Shown here piece by piece: positions 1 through 6,858 of a stretch of DNA of 13,620 nucleotides. Source of the stretch: CBCPNA01 sp965120415 (GTDB lineage Bacteria > Bacillota > Clostridia > Lachnospirales > CAG-274); contig CBCPNA010000070.1 in assembly GCA_965120415.1 (NCBI GenBank), positions 1 to 13,620 of the forward strand. The letters are read 5' to 3'. The translations under genes were made by a program, and so were the position numbers. Position 1 is the first letter of the stretch, and every line of letters starts with the position of its first letter. The notes below the pieces were generated by a model, which was not told where the DNA came from, did no database searches, and saw nothing but the letters and a program-made list of their open reading frames with translations.

Positions 1-58
1 TATTAAATTTTAGTAGGGCAAAATAAGCATAATTAAGCTCTAAATCACCCTTTTGCAT
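1..58 (-). CDS. partial second copy of the T-type tail assembly chaperone frame
   Basis: Reading leftward from ATG at 58, the frame encodes MQKGDLELNYAY followed by seven further residues before the window edge. It matches exactly the start of the gene at 306-136. There is no ribosome binding site directly before this ATG. The frame is open upstream for ten further codons, to a TAA. It may be a duplicated T-type frame, the start of a fused gene, or an assembly artefact at a contig end. The product cannot be judged without the sequence to the left. Confidence 0.3.
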   Translation of the reverse strand, partial: MQKGDLELNYAYFALLKFN

Positions 59-60
59 TA
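1..60. repeat. 60-bp direct repeat, copy 1 (window edge)
   Basis: This stretch is identical over 60 bp to positions 249-308. The match runs to the first base of the window, so the true repeat may be longer on the left. On the inner side the copies diverge at once: copy 1 has a T-run of seven where copy 2 has G followed by six T. Read on the minus strand, the repeat carries the start codon and first 19 codons of the second tail-chaperone frame. It is either a real tandem duplication with a 248-bp period or the sign of an assembly break inside a repeat. Confidence 0.95.
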
Positions 61-107
61 ATTTTTTTATTATAGCTAAATTTATCTTTTAATAAAAATG
101 TATACAT
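45..107 (-). CDS. 20-codon ORF behind a strong ribosome binding site
   Basis: A very strong Shine-Dalgarno sequence (AAAGGAGGGGGG, minus strand, about 122-111) is followed after AAT by ATG at 107. The frame runs 20 codons (MYTFLLKDKF, then SYNKKINAKG) and stops at TGA inside the duplicated block. It overlaps the ATG of the second T-type copy (58) in a different frame. In PBSX-type operons the tape-measure gene follows the chaperones, so this may be the true start of the next gene, cut short by a rearrangement or by misassembly at the repeat. I recognise no family. The ribosome binding site is solid; the short product is not. Confidence 0.3.
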   Translation of the reverse strand: MYTFLLKDKFSYNKKINAKG

Positions 108-135
108 ATTCCCCCCTCCTTTAATAATCTAATAA

Positions 136-306
136 TTACTCTAAAAGGCTTTTTTCAAGCTCTTCTTTATCTTTTATATATTTTTCTATAAAAGCAATAA
201 TTAAAGCTTTTTCTCTAATATCCATATTAGCAAATTCTTTTGGCTTTATATTAAATTTTAGTAGGGCAAAATAAGCATAATTAAGCTCTAAATCACCCTT
301 TTGCAT
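136..306 (-). CDS. tail assembly chaperone, second (T-type) frame, made by -1 frameshift
   Basis: This 56-residue frame starts at ATG 306, which shares one base with the stop of the preceding chaperone gene (TAATG). It has no ribosome binding site of its own. Its residues (ELNYAYFALLKF, then REKALIIAFIEKY) resemble the T part of phage gpG-gpGT tail chaperones, a short helical segment ending in acidic and lysine-rich residues. It lies in the -1 frame relative to the upstream gene, and a slippery A AAA AAC heptamer sits just before the upstream stop. The expected product is therefore a fusion of 136 plus 57 residues (193 in all) spanning 716-136. In known phages the G-T fusion binds the tape measure and recruits tube subunits during tail assembly. 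Reinitiation at the overlapping ATG is an alternative. Confidence 0.75.
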   Translation of the reverse strand: MQKGDLELNYAYFALLKFNIKPKEFANMDIREKALIIAFIEKYIKDKEELEKSLLE

Positions 307-308
307 TA
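249..308. repeat. 60-bp direct repeat, copy 2
   Basis: This copy is identical to positions 1-60. It spans the stop codon of the first tail-chaperone frame and the beginning of the second. The flanking sequence (AAAAAAC before the repeat on the minus strand) differs from copy 1 by a C/T change and in the length of the A-run. Confidence 0.95.
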
Positions 309-716
309 GTTTTTTATATCAGCAACCATTTCTTCTATATCAACCAAAAATCCACTTATTTTCAAAATCTCATTTATAAGCCTATCTATTTCTCCCGCAA
401 GCAATACTTTGTTTAAATATTGCTCTGGGGTTATAACCCCTATTTCTTCTATACTCTCACTATCTTTAAAATTAGGCTCTATAGTCGCTTCTATAACACA
501 TAGCATATTTAAATAGCCTTCGTCTATATATGTTTTGCCATCTTTGTCTAATGTCATAGCCCTTTTTTTAAGATTATTTAATTCTTCAAATAAAATAGGC
601 CTTATTTTAAATTTAAAATTTTCTCCATCTTCATCTTTTAGCCTATCTGTTATCTCAACATAAGTGCTAATTTGGTCAACAACATTTAGGTTTAATATTT
701 CTTGTAAACTAGACAT
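306..716 (-). CDS. xkdN: tail assembly chaperone, first frame (XkdN / gpG-like)
   Basis: This 136-residue, mostly acidic protein is encoded directly after the tail tube gene, where PBSX-type elements carry XkdN. A ribosome binding site (GGAGGG) sits about nine bases before ATG 716. The N-terminus (MSSLQEILNLNV, then IKIRPILFEELNNL-like residues around 38-50) has the usual layout of these chaperones, a beta-rich start followed by helices with an acidic C-terminus. Its last codons hold the A AAA AAC slip site, so a minor share of ribosomes should continue into the T-type frame. It is not part of the finished tail; its family keeps the tape measure soluble and guides tube assembly. Assignment rests on position, size and the frameshift cassette. 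Confidence 0.75.
   Translation of the reverse strand: MSSLQEILNLNVVDQISTYVEITDRLKDEDGENFKFKIRPILFEELNNLKKRAMTLDKDGKTYIDEGYLNMLCVIEATIEPNFKDSESIEEIGVITPEQYLNKVLLAGEIDRLINEILKISGFLVDIEEMVADIKN
309..315 (-). promoter_or_regulatory. A AAA AAC slippery heptamer for -1 ribosomal frameshift
   Basis: In the reading frame of the first chaperone gene the codons are ATA AAA AAC TAA, which gives the classical X XXY YYZ heptamer A AAA AAC immediately before the stop. A one-base backward slip continues as CTA ATG CAA into the T-type frame. Programmed frameshifting between two tail chaperone genes located between the tube and tape-measure genes is widely conserved in long-tailed phages. I did not identify a clear downstream pseudoknot or an upstream SD-like stimulator. 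Confidence 0.75.
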
Positions 717-730
717 ATATATCCCTCCAT

Positions 731-1195
731 TTATTCTCCAACTGGGTCTGTAAAGCTATTTAAAATGCTTACATCGTTAAATGTAAATGTCATTTCTTCA
801 TCAAGCTCTGTGCTATCTATATCCAGCTTTGCCATCACCATCTCATCTAGATTAACCTGTTTTAAAATAACAGTTTGCCTTCCTATTTGGCTTGTTGTAT
901 CGTTATTTTCTATCACAATATCAAAATATATATCTGTACCATTTTTTACATAATCTATCATAAGCTCCCTAAATTTGCTTGTAGAATAATAAATGCTCAT
1001 GCTCCCGCTGCCGCTCCAACCTGTTGCTTTATGCTTAACCCCTGTTTGCCCCAAAACTTTTATTTCTCTTTTATTCTTTTTTACTTTAGCATTAATATTT
1101 TTAACATATAACATCTCTTCTTTACTACCATCTATATTAGCATAACAAGTGCCAAGTGCTCCGTTTATAGCATCCCACGCTTTAAGAGTTGCCAA
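731..1195 (-). CDS. xkdM: phage tail tube protein (XkdM-like)
   Basis: This 154-residue protein polymerises into the inner tail tube inside the contractile sheath. Typical XkdM features are visible: MATLKAWDAINGALGTCYA at the N-terminus, then a KKNKREIKVLGQTG segment, a GWSGSGSMSIYY strand pair, and a C-terminal LDEEMTFTFNDVSIL strand that ends near DPVGE. The length fits the family. The start is TTG (1195) behind GGGGGAG, since no ATG lies at the N-terminus. The gene sits 12 bases after the sheath gene, in the usual sheath-tube-chaperone order. Confidence in the family is high. Confidence 0.9.
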   Translation of the reverse strand: MATLKAWDAINGALGTCYANIDGSKEEMLYVKNINAKVKKNKREIKVLGQTGVKHKATGWSGSGSMSIYYSTSKFRELMIDYVKNGTDIYFDIVIENNDTTSQIGRQTVILKQVNLDEMVMAKLDIDSTELDEEMTFTFNDVSILNSFTDPVGE

Positions 1196-1207
1196 AAAAA
1201 TCTCCCC

Positions 1208-2497
1208 CTATTCTATAACACATTTCATATATAATTTATCCATAGCAGCAGCTGGTTCTATCAAGACATCTAAAATAACATCGCCTTTTTCGCTACCTTT
1301 GCTTACAGAAATATTGTCTTCTTCAAAATTATCTATAGCTCTTATGCTCTGAAGAGAATTAAAATATTCTATAACCTCTGATTTAAATATATCACGCCCT
1401 AAAGTATCGTTTTGCATTTTACCTAAATAATAATCATTAAATATAACAGCTATATCGTTTGCTGTAGTATCTAATATTCTTATAACCTGATTGTTAGAAA
1501 AGTCCGAATTTTTTTCGCTTGTAAAGCTTGTAAAAGTATTTATATCTTTTAGCACTTTTACATTTGTATTATCATAATAAAATGCAATTTCTCCATTTTG
1601 TATAGCTTCTTTTAATTCAGAATTTGTATATTTTTCTTCTAATTCATATTCTCCATCATAAGTTTTGTTTGTAATACTTTCATTAACTTCTGCTCCTGCT
1701 AAAGCACCAGCAAGCCAATATATAAATTCTTTGCTATTTTTAAGGCTAACAACCCCTTCATAATCTGCTTTTGTATAGTCGTATAAAACAGATATAAATT
1801 TTACCCCTTCTTCATCTCTTAGCCTTTTTGTAAAGCTGCAAAAAAGTCCTTTTGTTGTATCGTCTTCTCCATCATAAGCTAAAACATTAAAGCTTTCTGC
1901 TTCTATTAAGCTTAAAAATATAGAATATTGTTCATTTTTAACTGTCGTATCTGTACCGTTTGTAAGGTTTACCCCTGCGTTGGAGCTTAATGTACCTTCG
2001 CCCGAAAATGTTACAAAATCATTTTCTACAAGCTCATTTATATTAGCTACAGTTTGTTCATCTACTAATGTTTCTTCTATATATGTATACACAGTGAAAT
2101 CTTCTGTTGATACATCTTTAGATACTTTTATTTTTATATCATTACCTCTGATACCAGCATATTTAGCCAAAACATTTAAAGATTCTATAGCTATAGATGC
2201 CTTTTCTCCTCCCCCTAATCTAAAAAGTTTAAGCTCGGTTGCATTTTTAAAAATTTCTCTTATAGGTAATAGCACATCTGAAGAATAGCTATAGCCAAAA
2301 ATTTTTAAAGCATCTGTTTCAAAATCTTCTGCTGTTATAGATACTATCTTTCCTTCTTCGCCCCAGCTATTAGCAAAAGCAATAGCAACAACCCCTCTTT
2401 CAGATATCTGCGTGTTAGCCCTTGCTTTAGATATAAAGTTAATATAAGCCCCCGGCAATACTTTGTTGTAAGAAGTAAAAAGCCCTCCTCCAGCCAT
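1208..2497 (-). CDS. xkdK: contractile tail sheath protein (XkdK-like)
   Basis: This 429-residue protein forms the contractile outer sheath of the tail. The N-terminus MAGGGLFTSYNKVLPGAYINF is typical of PBSX/XkdK-type sheaths, as are ISERGVVAIAFANSWGEEGK and the internal insertion domain rich in acidic and aromatic residues. The C-terminal third (about residues 330-429) contains the conserved sheath core, with VIRILDTTANDIAVIFNDYY and the closing VDVLIEPAAAMDKLYM-like strand that links subunits. The gene starts at ATG 2497 behind GAGGGGG, overlapping the upstream small gene by one base (TAATG). It stops with TAG, the only TAG among the structural genes. A sheath proves a myovirus-type contractile tail. 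No frame damage is seen. Confidence 0.92.
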   Translation of the reverse strand: MAGGGLFTSYNKVLPGAYINFISKARANTQISERGVVAIAFANSWGEEGKIVSITAEDFETDALKIFGYSYSSDVLLPIREIFKNATELKLFRLGGGEKASIAIESLNVLAKYAGIRGNDIKIKVSKDVSTEDFTVYTYIEETLVDEQTVANINELVENDFVTFSGEGTLSSNAGVNLTNGTDTTVKNEQYSIFLSLIEAESFNVLAYDGEDDTTKGLFCSFTKRLRDEEGVKFISVLYDYTKADYEGVVSLKNSKEFIYWLAGALAGAEVNESITNKTYDGEYELEEKYTNSELKEAIQNGEIAFYYDNTNVKVLKDINTFTSFTSEKNSDFSNNQVIRILDTTANDIAVIFNDYYLGKMQNDTLGRDIFKSEVIEYFNSLQSIRAIDNFEEDNISVSKGSEKGDVILDVLIEPAAAMDKLYMKCVIE

Positions 2498-2658
2498 TAA
2501 ATAACCCCCTCTAAATATTTTTTTATCATCTTTTCTACCTCTGCTTTAGAATATAAAACGTCATCTAAAAGAAGTGCATTTAGCAAATCTTTATATTTTT
2601 TAAACAAATCGCTATTTAAAAAATCTTGCTTAAAATAACATGAATTTTTATCGCTCAT
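2497..2658 (-). CDS. small 53-residue protein between tail terminator and sheath genes
   Basis: This short gene starts at ATG 2658 behind GGAGGG (seven-base spacer region GTTAA) and overlaps the end of the upstream gene by 11 bases. Its stop overlaps the sheath start (TAATG). The product starts MSDKNSCYFKQDFLNSDLFK, then has a leucine-rich stretch (LLNALLLDDVLY) and a lysine/glutamate helix ending in KKYLEGVI. It reads as a soluble helical peptide without a membrane segment. PBSX-type operons often carry a small gene of this size just before the sheath gene; its role is unknown to me. The overlaps and ribosome binding site support real translation, probably coupled with the sheath. Confidence 0.65.
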   Translation of the reverse strand: MSDKNSCYFKQDFLNSDLFKKYKDLLNALLLDDVLYSKAEVEKMIKKYLEGVI

Positions 2659-3073
2659 TTAACCCTCCATAAGAAAAAAGTTTTTGCATTTTTTCTTCTT
2701 CATCATCTATTTTAAATACATAAAAGTTATAATCTACATAAAAATATAATCGCCCATCAATTATTTTAGCCGACATATTTTCTCCAAAAATATACCCATC
2801 TTCATATTTTAACATTATCATATTTTTAAACAATATTTCTTTAATTTCATTAAAAATTTTATAGCTATTTATATCATCTTCTGGAGTATATATTATTTCT
2901 ATTTTATTAAATAATTTAAATCTATTTGAAAGACAAGCTTTTTCTGAATATTCAGACAAATTAATATAAAAAGAATTGCTTTCAAAATTTTGCTTTACAG
3001 GATATGTGTAAATAGTAGCGCTTTCAAAAAGTTCATCTAAATTTAAAGAAATATAATCAATAAGCTTTTGCAA
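2648..3073 (-). CDS. tail terminator / head-tail joining protein (XkdJ-like position)
   Basis: This 141-residue protein starts at TTG 3073 behind a strong AGGAGG with a nine-base spacer. It begins with an amphipathic helix (MQKLIDYISLNLDEL), followed by alternating beta strands (SFYINLSEYSE, then FNKIEIIYTPED), a helix (FNEIKEILFKNM) and two C-terminal strands (GRLYFYVDYNFYVFKI). This helix-strand layout with a ruler-like C-terminus fits the tail-completion or tail-terminator proteins encoded just before the sheath in PBSX-type operons, which cap the tube and sheath and join them to the head. Sequence resemblance alone is weak; gene position carries the call. The last 11 bases overlap the following small gene. 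Confidence 0.6.
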   Translation of the reverse strand: MQKLIDYISLNLDELFESATIYTYPVKQNFESNSFYINLSEYSEKACLSNRFKLFNKIEIIYTPEDDINSYKIFNEIKEILFKNMIMLKYEDGYIFGENMSAKIIDGRLYFYVDYNFYVFKIDDEEEKMQKLFSYGGLNER

Positions 3074-3100
3074 ACTAATTCCTCCTAATAAATTATAATG

Positions 3101-3472
3101 TTATGCTATATCTTCAAATAATTCTAAAAGTATTTCTTGATGACTAGAATATATATTTGCTTTACTGCTATTTTTATATTTTGTTTCTATATCATTTTGC
3201 TTAACAACTATTACAGAATTTGGCTTAATATCAATATTATTTTCCAAAATTAATTTGATATATTGTTTGGAAAAATAATTAATATCATTATCTTGTATAT
3301 AGGAAATGTTAGTTTTTCTATAATAAGAAAGCCTACAAGGTATATTTTCAAATTGCTTTTCTAGCTCAAAATATGTTGTTTTATAAATTTCGTCTTTAGC
3401 TTTAATATATCTATATATATCACAGCTGGCGTTAAAAAGCCTTTTTATATGCTCTATATTTTGCTTAATAAT
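3101..3472 (-). CDS. head-closure / head-tail adaptor protein with non-AUG start
   Basis: An uninterrupted frame of about 123 codons fills the space between two neighbouring structural genes, but it contains no ATG, GTG or TTG near its beginning. It follows AGGTGGTG, with ATT codons at 3472 and 3469, so an AUU start is the simplest reading. The product contains FNASCDIYRYIKAKDE, ENIPCRLSYY, QYIKLILENNIDIKPNSVIVV and a closing SSKANIYSSHQEILLELFE. The order of CDIY, nIPCRLS, DIKPNS and YSSHQEI segments is typical of XkdH/YqbH-like head-closure proteins, which plug the portal-connector channel. It overlaps the TGA region of the upstream connector gene, suggesting coupled translation. The frame is real; the exact start is uncertain. 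Confidence 0.75.
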   Translation of the reverse strand: MIKQNIEHIKRLFNASCDIYRYIKAKDEIYKTTYFELEKQFENIPCRLSYYRKTNISYIQDNDINYFSKQYIKLILENNIDIKPNSVIVVKQNDIETKYKNSSKANIYSSHQEILLELFEDIA

Positions 3473-3473
3473 A

Positions 3474-3866
3474 TCACCACCTAATAGCTCTATATTTTGA
3501 TAATAGCTTTCTTTTATCCAAAAAATAATTAATAAGCTTATTAAACCTTTCTAGCTTACTATCAGAAGTATCTTCAAAATATGTGATAGAAACATCGCCC
3601 TCTGTTATCGTTTTTATAGCCTGCTCAAATTGCAAACTTTCATCTAAGTTACAATTTTTAATAATAAATAAATATTCTCCTATAACAATATCTATAAAAA
3701 TATCTTCTATTTTGCTCAAATCAAGATTTGAGTTTATTTCATATTTAATATAGCTTTTAACCGCATCTATAGCTCTATCTATTATGCTTAAAGCAAGCTC
3801 TTCATTTATATTTAAAAGATTTAAATCTTTTAACTTTTCTAATATCAAATTTTCTATATTTTCCAT
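3474..3866 (-). CDS. head-tail connector / DNA packaging protein (gp6-like)
   Basis: This 130-residue, almost wholly helical protein is encoded four bases after the coat protein gene. The pattern of helices (MENIENLILEKLKDLN, EELALSIIDRAIDAVKSYI, FIDIVIGEYLFIIKNCN) plus a loop VSITYFEDTSDS before a final helix (FNKLINYFLDKRKLL) fits the gp6/gp15-type connector family, which forms a ring below the portal. The start is ATG 3866, with GAGGATAA in the end of the coat gene. The stop is TGA, unlike the TAA used by most neighbours; reading through it would add only three residues before a TAA. The next gene starts within a few bases. Confidence 0.7.
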   Translation of the reverse strand: MENIENLILEKLKDLNLLNINEELALSIIDRAIDAVKSYIKYEINSNLDLSKIEDIFIDIVIGEYLFIIKNCNLDESLQFEQAIKTITEGDVSITYFEDTSDSKLERFNKLINYFLDKRKLLSKYRAIRW

Positions 3867-3869
3867 AAA

Positions 3870-4898
3870 TTATCCTCTGGATATAATTCTTGCTATAGGT
3901 ATTGTTTTGTGGTCTATATAGCTACCTTCGCTTGCATCTTTAACAAGGCTCCAGTTTTTGCCATCTTCTAATTCTGTATTTGTTGGTGATAAAGTAGCTT
4001 GGTTAGCTTTTAAATAAGATAATCCAAAAGGTGCAAAACATTTTCTTGTTCTTACATATAATGTACTTTGCCCTCCGTTTGCTTTAGGGTCTCTATGCAC
4101 CTCGTAAGGCACTTTTGTCCCTATATCTTCATAATCTATAGCTCCCCTGCCTAGTACATATGTTGTATATTTATTATAGCCTTCTGCCTCTTCTACCGGC
4201 ATAGAATCGTCTATTAAAACAACTTTTCCGTTTAATGTTGCAAGCCCTAAATCACGCTGTATACCGTTTGGGTCTGTATATTTAGCATAATTTAATAAAT
4301 TCAAGTTTTCTAAATTAGTCGCAACAATGCTATGCATAATAACGATAGAAAATTTACTTTTATTATCTCCGCAAGCTTTTTGTATTGCTGTATTAAGCGT
4401 CGTAACACCAATATTTTCTTCATCTTCTTCTGATATATCAAGGGTATGCTGTTCAACAAAATCAGCATTTTTATTAGATGTCATAGAAAATACCCCTTTT
4501 AAAATGCTTAATAGAGTATTTTGGTCAACTTCATCAAAATAATCGGCAACTTGTCTTGCAACATTAGACATAAAGCTAACTCCACCTGTTATATCTTCTG
4601 AAAAGTCGTCTTCTACCCAAGCATTAGCACGCCCAACAACAACTACCCCACGCTCAAAAGTTTTTGTTGCATTAGGCTCTATATCATTAAGTCCATCGTA
4701 GTTTAAGGCATCGCCTTCTATCCTGCCGTACATAGGCAATATAGCATAGCCTGTACCCCCTTGAGAAGAAAATGCTCTTTTTATTTCAAAATTTCTTTTT
4801 AAAACTTCTGATTTTACAAGCTCATTTTTTTTAGCTTTTGGCAAATTTTCTATATAACGCCCAAAAGCCATCTGATTAAAGCTTTTAAAATTACTCAT
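3870..4898 (-). CDS. xkdG: phage major capsid (coat) protein
   Basis: This 342-residue protein is the likely shell subunit of the head. It lies directly after a scaffold-like gene and before connector genes, the standard position. Visible features are a helical N-terminus (FNQMAFGRYIENLPKAKKNELVKS), an early strand region (GTGYAILPMYGRIEGDALNYDG), a long spine-type helix region (FMSNVARQVADYFDEVDQNTLLSIL), and a C-terminal strand region (TTYVLGRGAIDYEDIGTKVPYEV followed by STLYVRTRKCFAPFGLSY). These match the coat proteins of PBSX-type and related Clostridial prophages. The start is ATG 4898 behind AGGGGG. The frame is intact, so head assembly may still occur even though the large terminase is broken. 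Confidence 0.85.
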   Translation of the reverse strand: MSNFKSFNQMAFGRYIENLPKAKKNELVKSEVLKRNFEIKRAFSSQGGTGYAILPMYGRIEGDALNYDGLNDIEPNATKTFERGVVVVGRANAWVEDDFSEDITGGVSFMSNVARQVADYFDEVDQNTLLSILKGVFSMTSNKNADFVEQHTLDISEEDEENIGVTTLNTAIQKACGDNKSKFSIVIMHSIVATNLENLNLLNYAKYTDPNGIQRDLGLATLNGKVVLIDDSMPVEEAEGYNKYTTYVLGRGAIDYEDIGTKVPYEVHRDPKANGGQSTLYVRTRKCFAPFGLSYLKANQATLSPTNTELEDGKNWSLVKDASEGSYIDHKTIPIARIISRG

Positions 4899-4911
4899 AA
4901 ATAACCCCCTA

Positions 4912-5361
4912 TTAAATGCTTAATTCATCATCATAATATCTACAAAGCTCTTCATAATTCATGTTAGATAAAGGCTTTTCTCTATACATATAGCTATCAA
5001 AAGGTTTAAAGCCTTTTTGTAATACTTTATCTTCTTCTTTATTAAATAAAAATGCTGTATTTTGATTTGTTTTTAGTTTTTTTATTTTCTGTTTTATATT
5101 TTCAATATCAAAATTGTTAAAATCAATGCTTTCTAAATCTATTAATGCTAAAGCTGCTTTTATATTTCTTGCCCCAAAAAGCATAAGCTCTGTTTCTATA
5201 AGCGATATTTTTTTTAATTTATCAAGCTCTGTTTCATAATTAGCCTTTTCTTTATATATTCTGTTACAAACTTCTTTTTTAATATATTCTTCTATTTTAA
5301 TTAAAATTTGTGCTATTGTATTTTCATCCAGTTTGTCTTGCAATAAATTTTTAAAATCCAT
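4912..5361 (-). CDS. GP20-like scaffolding / minor structural protein
   Basis: This 149-residue, highly charged helical protein sits between portal and coat genes, where scaffold proteins are normally encoded. The first 60 residues form a probable coiled coil rich in K and E. They are followed by ETELMLFGARNIKAALALID, which resembles the core of the GP20 family (an 'acKNakaakAllDl' type segment), and then a hydrophilic C-terminus. Scaffolds of this kind guide coat assembly and are lost from the mature head. The start is ATG 5361 behind AAAGGAG. The spacing to the coat gene is 13 bases. The call rests on position and on the alanine-rich segment. Confidence 0.65.
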   Translation of the reverse strand: MDFKNLLQDKLDENTIAQILIKIEEYIKKEVCNRIYKEKANYETELDKLKKISLIETELMLFGARNIKAALALIDLESIDFNNFDIENIKQKIKKLKTNQNTAFLFNKEEDKVLQKGFKPFDSYMYREKPLSNMNYEELCRYYDDELSI

Positions 5362-5416
5362 AAAAAATCTCCTTTTAATTTATTTCATTTACCCCATCCC
5401 TCTTCCAACCCTTTTT

Positions 5417-6832
5417 TTAAATATTTTGATTTTGTTTTTTTATTTTTTTTAATTCTTTATCAACATGATTAACCCACGGATGCTGGCTAATTATTGTTTC
5501 TAAAGAAAGTAAGTCTTTTGAATTAAGGCAATTATTAATAGCTTCTGTTTCATTTATTAAAATATCTTTATTAAAAATAACTTCTACATTTTCAAAAGTG
5601 TATGTTTCATCAAAAGTATTTTTAATAAATAATTTTATAAAATAAAATAATATTTCAAAAGATGCCTGAAATTCTGTTTCCATTAAAGATGCATCAAGAT
5701 CTATATCAAGATATATGCTTTGTATATTCATCTGATTAAGGCTTACATTTGCTTTTTCTTCTTTACAATCATACCCTCTAGCATTTTCTACAATAGCTTT
5801 TTTTAATGCTTTTGCAATAAGCTCATAATTGCTATTATCTATTTCTACCTTTAATGTTTTTATATCCCCTTCTATACCATCAACAGTTTTAACCTTTACA
5901 ACCCCATATTCAGATAAGTTTTTTCTAAATTCTGAAAGATTAGTACCATCGTAATTTTTAAGCACTAAAATAGTATTTCTTGCATCTTCTTGTATATTGT
6001 TCATAAAATCACTTCTTACAGTGTTTAATGCGTCTTGTAAATGTTTAACCTTTTTTATAAGAGGTATTTCTTTGGAATTATATTTAAAAGGTATTATAGG
6101 TATTTTGTTCCAATGCATAGGTGTGTTGTTGTAATCTATAATATACGGTATAAAAGGGTTGTCATAATCTAAAAAAAGCTTGCCATTTTTTAATAAGTAA
6201 TAATTAATACCATGTTTTGTATAAATCTCTACCCTTGTTAAAATAGCCTTTTTGTTAATTTCAAATTTTTCTATATTATAAATTCTTGCAAGCATTTTTA
6301 ATTTAAAATGCTCTTCATCTTCCCAAAAAGGTAGTACCTCAAAAGGCTTAAATCTTTTAAAATCTAGGTTGCCCTCTTCGTTTATGTATAAATAAAGCCA
6401 TGCAATACCACAATTTAAAGCATCTTCTCCTATATTTTTAATAAGCCTAAAAAAATCTTTACCTAAAATATTCCTGATTTTAAATAAAAATTTTTCATTT
6501 TCACAATAAAATGTTAAAGGTTTAGAAAGAAGATAGCTATTTTTTTGATCAACCATCCTTGCGTATTGATTATCTATAATTTTATTATTAGGCAAATTTT
6601 TAATACTTTTTATCATACCATCTTCGCCAATAACAGTACGCTCTCTTTTTAATATTTTATGTCTACCCGCATAGTAGTCCTCGCCCAAAAGCATATCCTT
6701 TCTTTTTATAGAAAACAAAAAATCGTTTATTTTATCTTCTACAAAATTTAAAAAACACTTGTTATTAAAGTTTAAATCATTATTTAAAATATCATTTATC
6801 TTTTTTGTTTCAAATCCGTATTCAAGGTTCAT
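5417..6832 (-). CDS. xkdE: phage portal protein (SPP1 gp6-type)
   Basis: This 471-residue protein forms the dodecameric ring through which DNA enters and leaves the head. It shows SPP1-type portal features: an N-terminal segment with YYAGRHKILKRER, then NNKIIDNQYARMVDQKNSYLLSKP (the conserved region before the wing), GEDALNCGIAWLYLYINEEG, a basic linker, IPIIPFKYNSKEIPLIKKVKHLQDALN, and a C-terminal stem and crown region that is helical and rich in acidic residues. The length is close to the family norm. The start is ATG 6832 behind AAAGGGGGC, 26 bases after the terminase stop. The frame is complete and undamaged. Confidence 0.9.
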   Translation of the reverse strand: MNLEYGFETKKINDILNNDLNFNNKCFLNFVEDKINDFLFSIKRKDMLLGEDYYAGRHKILKRERTVIGEDGMIKSIKNLPNNKIIDNQYARMVDQKNSYLLSKPLTFYCENEKFLFKIRNILGKDFFRLIKNIGEDALNCGIAWLYLYINEEGNLDFKRFKPFEVLPFWEDEEHFKLKMLARIYNIEKFEINKKAILTRVEIYTKHGINYYLLKNGKLFLDYDNPFIPYIIDYNNTPMHWNKIPIIPFKYNSKEIPLIKKVKHLQDALNTVRSDFMNNIQEDARNTILVLKNYDGTNLSEFRKNLSEYGVVKVKTVDGIEGDIKTLKVEIDNSNYELIAKALKKAIVENARGYDCKEEKANVSLNQMNIQSIYLDIDLDASLMETEFQASFEILFYFIKLFIKNTFDETYTFENVEVIFNKDILINETEAINNCLNSKDLLSLETIISQHPWVNHVDKELKKIKKQNQNI

Positions 6833-6858
6833 AAAAGCCCCCTTTTTATAGCAAATTA

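Noticed and set aside
765..1352. Plus-strand open frames opposite the tube and sheath genes
   Set aside because: They lack ribosome binding sites, show low-complexity Ser/Ile/Phe-rich translations and lie wholly opposite well-supported phage genes.
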